From contig NC_092672.1 of assembly GCF_964355755.1 (NCBI RefSeq), forward strand, positions 14,690,501 through 14,754,500: 64,000 nucleotides of DNA, given 5' to 3'. The translations under genes were made by a program, and so were the position numbers. The notes below the pieces were generated by a model. That model worked only from the letters and a program-made list of their open reading frames with translations. It searched no databases and was not told where the DNA came from. Position 1 is the stretch's first letter. Every line of letters starts with the position of its first letter. Of this stretch, positions 48,701-60,700 are shown one piece after another. This stretch comes from Antedon mediterranea (taxonomy: Eukaryota > Echinodermata > Crinoidea > Comatulida > Antedonidae).

Positions 48701-51700
48701 CAAGATGTATACACCTAAATACCATGAGTAGCAGTGAGATGTAAAACATGGGACACCTAGTAGTGCAGGATGTATACACCTAAATACCATGAGTAGCAGT
48801 GAGATGTAAAACACGGGACACCTAGTAGTGCAAGATGTATACACCTAAATACCATGAGTAGCAGTGAGATGTAAAACACGGGACACCTAGTAGTGCAAGA
48901 TGTATACACCTAAATACCATGAGTAGCAGTGAGATGTAAAACATGGGACACCTAGTAGTGCAGGATGTATACACCTAAAAACCATGAGTAGCAGTGAGAT
49001 GTAAAACACGGGACACCTAGTAGTGCAAGATGTATACACCTAAATACCATGAGTAGCAGTGAGATGTAAAACACGGGACACCTAGTAGTGCAAGATGTAT
49101 ACACCTAAATACCATGAGTAGCAGTGAGATGTAAAACATGGGACACCTAGTGGTGCAAGATGTATACACCTAAAAACCATGAGTAGCAGTGAGATGTAAA
49201 ACATAGGACACCTAGTAGTGCAAGATGTATACACCTAAAAACCATGAGTAGCAGTGAGATGTAAAACATGGGACACCTAGTAGTGCAAGATGTATACACC
49301 TAAATACCATGAGTAGCAGTGAGATGTAAAACACGGGACACCTAGTAGTGCAAGATGTATACACCTAAAAACCATGAGTAGCAGTGAGATGTAAAACATG
49401 GGACACCTAGTAGTGCAAGATGTATACACCTAAATACCATGAGTAGCAGTGAGATGTAAAACACGGGACACCTAGTAGTGCAAGATGTATACACCTAAAA
49501 ACCATGAGTAGCAGTGAGATGTAAAACATGGGACACCTAGTAGTGCAAGATGTATACACCTAAATACCATGAGTAGCAGTGAGATGTAAAACACGGGACA
49601 CCTAGTAGTGCAAGATGTATACACCTAAAAACCATGAGTAGCAGTGAGATGTAAAACATGGGACACCTAGTAGTGCAAGATGTATACACCTAAATACCAT
49701 GAGTAGCAGTGAGATGTAAAACATGGGACACCTAGTAGTGCAAGATGTATACACCTAAAAACCATGAGTAGCAGTGAGATGTAAAACACGGGACACCTAG
49801 TAGTGCAAGATGTATACACCTAAATACCATGAGTAGCAGTGAGATGTAAAACACGGGACACCTAGTAGTGCAGGATGTATACACCTAAATACCATGAGTA
49901 GCAGTGAGATGTAAAACACGGGACACCTAGTAGTGCAGGATGTATACACCTAAAAACCATGAGTAGCAGTGAGATGTAAAACATAGGACACCTAGTGGTG
50001 CAAGATGTATACACCTAAATACCATGAGTAGCAGTGAGATGTAAAACACGGGACACCTAGTAGTGCAAGATGTATACACCTAAATACCATGAGTAGCAGT
50101 GAGATGTAAAACACGGGACACCTAGTAGTGCAAGATGTATACACCTAAAAACCATGAGTAGCAGTGAGATGTAAAACACGGGACACCTAGTAGTGCAAGA
50201 TGTATACACATAAATACCATGAGTAGCAGTGAGATGTAAAACACGGGACACCTAGTAGTGCAAGATGTATACACCTAAAAACCATGAGTAGCAGTGAGAT
50301 GTAAAACACGGGACACCTAGTAGTGCAAGATGTATACACCTAAATACCATGAGTAGCAGTGAGATGTAAAACACGGGACACCTAGTAGTGCAAGATGTAT
50401 ACACCTAAAAACCATGAGTAGCAGTGAGATGTAAAACATAGGACACCTAGTAGTGCAAGATGTATACACCTAAATACCATGAGTAGCAGTGAGATGTAAA
50501 ACACGGGACACCTAGTAGTGCAAGATGTATACACCTAAATACCATGAGTAGCAGTGAGATGTAAAACATGGGACACCTAGTAGTGCAAGATGTATACACC
50601 TAAATACCATGAGTAGCAGTGAGATGTAAAACACGGGACACCTAGTAGTGCAAGATGTATACACCTAAAAACCATGAGTAGCAGTGAGATGTAAAACATG
50701 GGACACCTAGTAGTGCAAGATGTATACACCTAAAAACCATGAGTAGCAGTGAGATGTAAAACATAGGACACCTAGTAGTGCAAGATGTATACACCTAAAT
50801 ACCATGAGTAGCAGTGAGATGTAAAACACGGGACACCTAGTAGTGCAAGATGTATACACCTAAATACCATGAGTAGCAGTGAGATGTAAAACATGGGACA
50901 CCTAGTAGTGCAAGATGTATACACCTAAAAACCATGAGTAGCAGTGAGATGTAAAACATGGGACACCTAGTAGTGCAAGATGTATACACCTAAATACCAT
51001 GAGTAGCAGTGAGATGTAAAACATAGGACACCTAGTAGTGCAAGATGTATACACCTAAAAACCATGAGTAGCAGTGAGATGTAAAACATAGGACACCTAG
51101 TGGTGCAAGATGTATACACCTAAATACCATGAGTAGCAGTGAGATGTAAAACACGGGACACCTAGTAGTGCAAGATGTATACACCTAAATACCATGAGTA
51201 GCAGTGAGATGTAAAACATAGGACACCTAGTGGTGCAAGATGTATACACCTAAAAACCATGAGTAGCAGTGAGATGTAAAACATAGGACACCTCACAGTA
51301 GTGCAAGATGTATACACCTAAATACCATGAGTAGCAGTGAGATGTAAAACACGGGACACCTAGTAGTGCAAGATGTATACACCTAAAAACCATGAGTAGC
51401 AGTGAGATGTAAAACATGGGACACCTAGTAGTGCAAGATGTATACACCTAAATACCATGAGTAGCAGTGAGATGTAAAACATGGGACACCTAGTAGTGCA
51501 GGATGTATACACCTAAATACCATGAGTAGCAGTGAGATGTAAAACACGGGACACCTAGTAGTGCAAGATGTATACACCTAAATACCATGAGTAGCAGTGA
51601 GATGTAAAACACGGGACACCTAGTAGTGCAAGATGTATACACCTAAAAACCATGAGTAGCAGTGAGATGTAAAACATGGGACACCTAGTAGTGCAAGATG

Positions 51701-54700
51701 TATACACCTAAATACCATGAGTAGCAGTGAGATGTAAAACATGGGACACCTAGTAGTGCAAGATGTATACACCTAAATACCATGAGTAGCAGTGAGATGT
51801 AAAACACGGGACACCTAGTAGTGCAAGATGTATACACCTAAATACCATGAGTAGCAGTGAGATGTAAAACACGGGACACCTAGTAGTGCAAGATGTATAC
51901 ACCTAAATACCATGAGTAGCAGTGAGATGTAAAACATGGGACACCTAGTAGTGCAAGATGTATACACCTAAATACCATGAGTAGCAGTGAGATGTAAAAC
52001 ATAGGACACCTAGTAGTGCAAGATGTATACACCTAAATACCATGAGTAGCAGTGAGATGTAAAACATGGGACACCTAGTAGTGCAAGATGTATACACGTA
52101 AAAACCATGAGTAGCAGTGAGATGTAAAACACGGGACACCTAGTAGTGCAAGATGTATACACCTAAATACCATGAGTAGCAGTGAGATGTAAAACACGGG
52201 ACACCTAGTAGTGCAGGATGTATACACCTAAATACCATGAGTAGCAGTGAGATGTAAAACACGGGACACCTAGTAGTGCAGGATGTATACACCTAAAAAC
52301 CATGAGTAGCAGTGAGATGTAAAACATAGGACACCTAGTGGTGCAAGATGTATACACCTAAATACCATGAGTAGCAGTGAGATGTAAAACACGGGACACC
52401 TAGTAGTGCAAGATGTATACACCTAAATACCATGAGTAGCAGTGAGATGTAAAACACGGGACACCTAGTAGTGCAAGATGTATACACCTAAATACCATGA
52501 GTAGCAGTGAGATGTAAAACATAGGACACCTAGTAGTGCAAGATGTATACACCTAAATACCATGAGTAGCAGTGAGATGTAAAACATGGGACACCTAGTA
52601 GTGCAAGATGTATACACCTAAAAACCATGAGTAGCAGTGAGATGTAAAACATGGGACACCTAGTAGTGCAAGATGTATACACCTAAAAACCATGAGTAGC
52701 AGTGAGATGTAAAACATGGGACACCTAGTAGTGCAAGATGTATACACCTAAAAACCATGAGTAGCAGTGAGATGTAAAACACGGGACACCTAGTAGTGCA
52801 AGATGTATACACCTAAATACCATGAGTAGCAGTGAGATGTAAAACACGGGACACCTAGTAGTGCAAGATGTATACACCTAAATACCATGAGTAGCAGTGA
52901 GATGTAAAACACGGGACACCTAGTAGTGCAAGATGTATACACCTAAATACCATGAGTAGCAGTGAGATGTAAAACATAGGACACCTAGTAGTGCAAGATG
53001 TATACACCTAAATACCATGAGTAGCAGTGAGATGTAAAACATGGGACATCTAGTAGTGCAAGATGTATACACCTAAAAACCATGAGTAGCAGTGAGATGT
53101 AAAACATGGGACACCTAGTAGTGCAAGATGTATACACCTAAATACCATGAGTAGCAGCGAGATGTAAAACATGGGACACCTAGTAGTGCAAGATGTATAC
53201 ACGTAAAAACCATGAGTAGCAGTGAGATGTAAAACATGGAACACCTCACAGTAGTGCAAGATGTATACACCTAAATACCATGAGTAGCAGTGACATGTAA
53301 AACATGGAACACCTAGTAGTGCAAGATGTATACACCTAAAAACCATGAGTAGCAGTGAGATGTAAAACATGGGACACCTAGTAGTGCAAGATGTATACAC
53401 CTAAATACCATGAGTAGCAGTGAGATGTAAAACATAGGACACCTCACAGTAGTGCAAGATGTATACACCTAAAAACCATGAGTAGCAGTGAGATGTAAAA
53501 CATAGGACACCTAGTAGTGCAAGATGTATACACCTAAAAACCATGAGTAGCAGTGAGATGTAAAACATGGGACACCTAGTAGTGCAAGATGTATACACGT
53601 AAAAACCATGAGTAGCAGTGAGATGTAAAACATGGGACACCTAGTAGTGCAAGATGTATACACCTAAAAACCATGAGTAGCAGTGAGATGTAAAACATGG
53701 GACACCTAGTAGTGCAAGATGTATACACGTAAAAACCATGAGTAGCAGTGAGATGTAAAACATGGGACACCTACTGCAGTAGTGCAAGATGTATACACCT
53801 AAAAACCATGAGTAGCAGTGAGATGTAAAACATGGGACACCTACATTAGTGCAAGATGTGTATTAAAGTAAGCATGAGAGGCAAAACTTATAAACAAACA
53901 GTTGTAAAGATTTACCTGATGTTCTTAGAAACTTAAAGCTAGTTCCTTTGGCTCCTTTATTAGTCAGAGTTATCGACTTTTTTAAATTTTCACCAATCAC
54001 TTGATTACCAAAGTCAATATAATCACAATCAACAGATAACTAAAAAAGAGAGAGAAACTAGAAATTATTACGGCGTAATACGATAAAATCTAGCAATACT
54101 AAGGACCTACAATAGCTTCACGTGTGTCACATGTACAGGATTTGTAATGATTGCATCCACCTTAATATTTTTCATTTCCATCTTATAATAAAATAATAAA
54201 TACCAGAGGAAGAATTAAAGGGACATTATAAATACAGTAGATCACTTGAAAGCATGTATAATAATATTGTTTTCAGGTTATATATTTAAAATATACATTG
54301 TAAAAGACACTTTGAATCCATCGCTTGCGATTTGTCAAAATACATGCCCTTGCATCTCTATATTGGGAACCAAGCCATTGGAAATAAGTTCATCAGGACT
54401 TTAATGAATTACAAGAATCCTGAGGGATAAAAGGACAATTTGAAAATGTTTATCTCATTGGAATTATTAAAATGGAATTCGTAAGCTTGGATTGGGGTGA
54501 AAAATCACATTGAGACATTAATAATAACAACCAAATTATATATATAAACTTACATTACATTTCTTTTTAGTACATTGAATTGGAACAACAAATGGACCTG
54601 TTTGTGCCAAGAATGAAATCACTCCTTTCAGATCTTCATTGACCTATGATAGTAATTTAAAATATGTAGTACATTATATTGGCAAGTGAAAAAAGTGAAT

Positions 54701-57700
54701 TCATAATATTAATTAATTCTTTAATATCTTTGCTGAATTTTTTTCTCTATGTAAAGTCAATGATAACTAGATTTGAACTTGTCAAAGTGACGAGTTCAGG
54801 TTATCCGCACAAACGCAACATGTACATATGTAACTATATGAACGTCGACAATGTTAAATGAGACTTAATTTATAAGCACGATAAAGTACTAAATATTTTA
54901 TCCATCCTGTAATTGGCGAGTGACTCGCTGTTGGATGCATATGAAATAAAAAAATAAATAAAAAAATGATTATGCCATCCTATGACATGTGCTGTGCTGA
55001 ATTGTACCTATTTTGTATCATACAGCATAGTAAAGTATTTACAGAATACACTGTATACGTTATATACAGCGTAGCATAAGCACGAGACCCATCTTTTAAA
55101 TCCAATTATTAAAATGTTGACGTCATCAAATTGACATATAAAGATAACTATTTTAGAATATAATTATCTAAATAATTACTTAAATAAAAATTTGAAGAAT
55201 TTTGGGCACGTAAAAGTGAGATGCGCTCTCGTTTAAACGCGATAAACTTTTACGAAAGAGATAAAAATATGACTTTTTGAATTCAACTGGCCATATGATG
55301 ATATCATGACATCAGATAGACAAAATGTGCATATGAATTCATATCTACAATTCAACAACTTCTATAATAAGTTTTAATCACATGGGTCACTTTTCATTCA
55401 GATGAGATATAACAGATTAAAATATACTGTATAGATGAAATTAAGTAACTCACGTTTATATTCTAATTTTTTTATATGGAATACATAATAAAAATAATTT
55501 TTTTTTAACTCATGTGAATGAAAATTGATTTAGAAAGAACATCTAGGAGAAAATGGGGAACGCATTATCGCGATGCGCTCTATTAAATGGGATTAACTAG
55601 ATGGAAAGAGAAAAAACATCAATTTTTAAAATTTGAGTGGCCATATGACATCAGAACATCCTGTAGGTACAAATTGATATCTACATTACAACTCATTAGC
55701 TTCCATAATACATTTAAAAAAAGAGGGAAGTAAATCATTGCCACTGCCGTTGTTATTTATGATCCTTTTTAACACATTAAAGTTAAAAAAGTCAATTAGT
55801 GTAAATAAAAATAAAAATACAATACCATTGGCTTAAATGTTATGTACATTTCACAGCTCATTCCAGCAGACATCTGGCCTGGTGGGTTAAATCTAAAATA
55901 AGCATACATTATTCATTATTTTCTGTATAGTAGCATTTCATGAATTGAAAACTTTATTCCCTTTTAAAATCTCCAAAACCAGGTTTGCATAGTGTGAAGT
56001 CAATTATTGGGAAAATCTTCAGTGAAATCTTAGGCGAGAGTCCTGATTTCTTGAGATGTTCTAATTTGTTACTGCACATGTGTAGCTTATTTTCACTGGT
56101 GAGAGACTGACTATCCCAATCACACTACATTATTCCCCCTATTTACTGGATCAGCAACTGTAAACAAAAACCTAAAAATGTTTTACAAAAATTTATGTGC
56201 GCACACAGATTAAAAATTTAAAAATGCACAAAATCTATGACATTTATTTACTAACGTACAGATATAGTTTAAATTAATTAATTAAAATTTATTTCTTATT
56301 TACTTCAAATTTTTAAAAACTGAAGGTCTTACAAAATTTCAAAGAAATCTTTCAAATGAGGTGACAAGTTGATATATTTCAGAAAGTTGACACTGTACGA
56401 CACATTAGTTAGAATCACTTTCTTCTTGTAGGTTTTCAAAACATCAAAATCCTAAAGAACAAAAATGTTTTACTATTATTACTGTATAGAAATGACTGTC
56501 AATGCCTCCATTCATTCATTCCTTATGAAAATGAGTTTAAGCAGCAGCAGTACGGTAAGAATGAAGATGCCATAATAATTAGTGTCTGTGCACACATACT
56601 GTTATCTTTCTTAAATCACTTAACTGAACAACAAAATTATGCAAATACTAAATGTGAACTAGATTTAATTTGTTCTGTACTACTATGCTGATGTATTTAT
56701 TTTTAGTGTCACAATTTCAGTTGCTTTTTTTTTTGCAGTAAACATAGTATATTCATATACTTTCTCCTTTTTATTTTTTTCAGTACAGAATTTTATGTAC
56801 CGATCATCTAAAAAATTAATCTCAATGATTTTCAAATTTGTACAATATCTGTATCATAATAAAACTTGAAGATGTATTGACCCACAAAACATGAAAAATA
56901 AAGATTAATAAAATCCATTCTGTAGATTTAAAAGTTAATCACTTCCGTAAAAAAAAGAACCCCGAAATCACAAACGACAAGATAAACGTATAAATTCAAC
57001 CAAAAATCCATTGGCTGGCAGCCAGTTTTTTCCAATCCAATTTTTGGTCAAAATGAATAACTATTATGACATTAAAATAGCATATTCAACAAAAAAATTG
57101 AAACAAATTTTTTTAAGGGGATAATCTTTAACCATGGTAGCGTGATCACTGAATTGTGTGATGTCACCAGGATGCCATTTTGTGAATGCACCATATCAAT
57201 CATATTTCATAACTGCTTGTCAGATATCAATTAAATTCTACACATAAACTTTAAGTCAAGAGTCAACATATAAGCATGAAAAAATGTAAGTCTATGCAGG
57301 AATTTGTGTGTGCAATAGCAATAGGTCAGAGTTCTTCTCTAGTAATGAAAATTTAAAAAATACTAATTCTAAAATTCTTTAAAATCAATTTAGAGCATGC
57401 ATGGTGCATGACATTTTGAGCACTCATGCCAGTAAGACAGCAATTTCTTTTTAAAAATGTATATTTATTGTGATAACATGAATAATATATGAGAAATACT
57501 AGCCTAGGCCTATATATCAAATATTTTCCTATTCCTATTGATTTTCTCAGTTGATATAGAGAGGTAAACGTTTAGGCAAAGTATTCGGCCGATAACGCAG
57601 TTCGAAGTATGACCACCCACCCACACAACTAGTGTTGTAATGAGTTTCTACCGCCAAAACAAATGCCTTTCAAATATCAAAAGTGGAGAGGAGAGAAATT

Positions 57701-60700
57701 AAACATACAAATGAAATGATCTATTATCTTATATTGTTTTTATAACAATAAAAGGTTAACATGCGATAAATAATCACATAAATATATGGTGTTTATGGGT
57801 ATGTTCAGACTCACAGAGTTACGGTGGAGTTATGTAAGCGGCGTACATATTTTTGTGTCTAAACCATGCCGCGGATTAGCGTTAGGAAGCTGTTACTCTG
57901 CGCCAGTGGCGTTAATAAATCTAGCGGGAGAGGGTAGATTTCATAACGCTAATCCAGTGATGCATCAGTGATTTTAACCTTAACCAATGAAAATACACGA
58001 CCACGATTAGCAGACAAAAACTACATACCCGTACCCTATGATACGACAGCGAAATAGCTATGTCAAATGTATTTTCAGGTTCAGATTTTAAAGAACAGTA
58101 AAGTTGGCGTCAGTAATATGATATTTTTATAAATTAAATCAATTAATCAGATAATTGTCCATGTAACAATTACGTTTTAAATTATTTTGAATTAAAATGC
58201 AATTCTACAAGTAGTAAGAACAAATCAGTATATTTAAAGGTAAACACTATATAAATAAAAATAAAAAAACAATGTAAACGATGTAAACTTTCATGCATTG
58301 TCATGAATGTATACATATAGTTCTATCTGCTTTGACCTGATCAGAGTGTTTTAAACACAACACAAGGCATTGGAATGTTGATCGTTGTGTCTGAACACCT
58401 TGGCTTTTAACGCCACGGATTACCGTACGCCTTGCGTAGATAACTCCACCGTAACTCCGTGAGTCTGAACATACCCTATGTCTATTCTAAAATTGTGATA
58501 AGGTTTGTGTTGTATTTTTCAAGATCATATACTGTAACACATTAAAGCAATAAACTGCAAGAGAGTAGGTTAAGTTTTACCTTAAAATCAATAACATCTG
58601 GTTTGCTGTTAAATGGACAACCTTTACCCAAAGCAGTTTGTTTCTTCACAATAACAGATTTATGCTTGTTTATTGCCTGAGTTGTCCTCTCTGTTTCCTT
58701 TTTGCTTTGATAGTTTGAAGTGTAACTCAGTTTTTCTACTTTTGGTGCCTTTTAAATAAAATAAAAATTATCTATTAGACAAACCATGGAGTATTACTCC
58801 ATGGACAAACACATTTTTAGGGTTTTTAGGCCTAATATATTTTCTGCTGATATTTCCGGAGGACAACCTTACTATTAACCATAGTTTGGGATGTACATAT
58901 GATATCAGAACAATTGTTAGATTTCCGATTTTACAATGCACAGCCATCACCATGAATTTCTGAGGCGTCACATATGCAAATCTACTCAATGAGTTGTCAC
59001 TGTTGCTAACATACAAGTAGATAGGCATTCATCACTCTTCAATTGACCTGTATGTAGGCTTATAAATCAGATATAGTTTGGGATGTACATATGATATCAA
59101 AACAATTGTTAGATTTCCGATTTTACCACGCACAGCCATCACCATGAATTTCTGAGGCGTCACATATGCTAATCTACTTAATGAGTTGTCACTGTTGCTA
59201 ACATACAAGTAGATAGGCATTCATCACTCTTCAATTGACCTGTGTGTAGGCTTATAAATTAGCCAATGCATGGAGGTAATTTTATACCTCCATGGCCAAT
59301 GCGTCCCTCTTCAATTGACCTGTATGTAGGCTTAAATTAGATGATCTTATACCTCCATGGAGTGACCATCCGAGCTCTCTCCTTTTATTTTATACCTCCA
59401 TGGTTTATACAACACCCTTCTTACCTTACACGCTTACTATTAATATGCATGTTTTCACAGACGAAGGTCAATCCCCTAACTTGAGCCATTCATACATGAA
59501 TGTTAAACTGCCATGTTATGAACGATGTTATGTAATATCACATCTCCTGAGGCTAATTTAAAAAGGCTATTTCAGCTCACCTACCAGCTAAATTTGGAAG
59601 GTCCACAAGTAGTCTTTTCAAGTAGCCAGCTGGTGGCATTAGTAATTACACAGAATCCATTTCTTGTTGTTGTTGTTGGGGCCCAAAGAATTGCCTCTCA
59701 CAAATAACATATCACAGTTTTGTCCTTCACACTGTACTGGGTGTTCATTGGTTTAAGATTGAAGATTTTTTTTGTTTTAGTAGTAGCGGGGTCTATACTA
59801 AAATAAAGACTAATTTGTAGCTGTTTAGAGCTAAAAATACTCTACATTTATGATAATTAGGTTCACTGTTACCTGTTTCACCTCTCAAAACAAAGATATG
59901 CAGTGTTCTTAGATAAATGGTCTACATTTTTGGTTGGCATATAACCTTCTATAGGCCTAGACTAAGTACCTAAAACACTGAATTCAATTGATTATCTACA
60001 AATTTAAATTTCAAAAATGTAGATTAATAGTCATATTGACATGTTTATTATTTGTGTACATTCTCTAAAGTCTAAATTACTGGACTGAATTATATTTCTG
60101 TTATGTTGTAACATAATAAAACTATGGAATGATCTCCGTGACAAAGTAAACTTTCGGAATCTTACTTTTAAAAAATCTGTAAAATGTTACTTATTATCTT
60201 ATGCCACCCTAATATTGTATCTTTTTACCTCTGTCAGACATCTAGAAACTTTCCAATTGGTAAGAAAGTGCACAATCCTGTTTGACATTGATTCATCCTT
60301 TATTTGGGAATCATGAGCATTTAGGAATGAGTTTTTAAAACTTTTTTACCTTATATATCTTGTCATTATTATTCCACAGGCCACTAAATTCTGGCGTGGC
60401 TAAACTGTTATCTTCTGATTCATCACTATCATCAGCGAGGTTGTTACAGTCCATTGGTTCACTTTTTATATTTTCATCATGTAAAGTTACTTCTTTAGCT
60501 AATGACATCTCAAAAGAATCTATTCCAATGCATCCCTAGACCAAAAGAAATGTATTATCTATTTTGCCTTTAAATTTGAAACATTGTTAACGGTATGGTT
60601 AAATTTTACTCTAGGCAGTGTAAAACCAAGCTATGAAATGTAACTATTGAAGGCGCGACATCAGGACCCTATATTAGAAGAGTCTTGACATTGAATGGAT

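Noticed and set aside
50057-53770. Repeated minus-strand open frames (VLHLTATHG and YTSCTTRC units)
   Set aside because: They are the three reading frames of the 65-bp minisatellite; 195 bp holds 65 codons. They lie inside a CFAP74 intron and have no independent start or splice context.
48293-53862. CRISPR-like array
   Set aside because: Units are contiguous with no unique spacers, the host is a eukaryote and no cas genes are present. It is a minisatellite.
57786-57971. 61-codon frame at the start of the TIR element as a transposase
   Set aside because: It is too short, begins outside the TIR and has no catalytic motif.
58768-59220. Two similar frames of 86 and 62 codons as a duplicated gene
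   Set aside because: They come from a 192-bp tandem duplication in an intron. The sequence has no domain and the similarity extends outside the frames.
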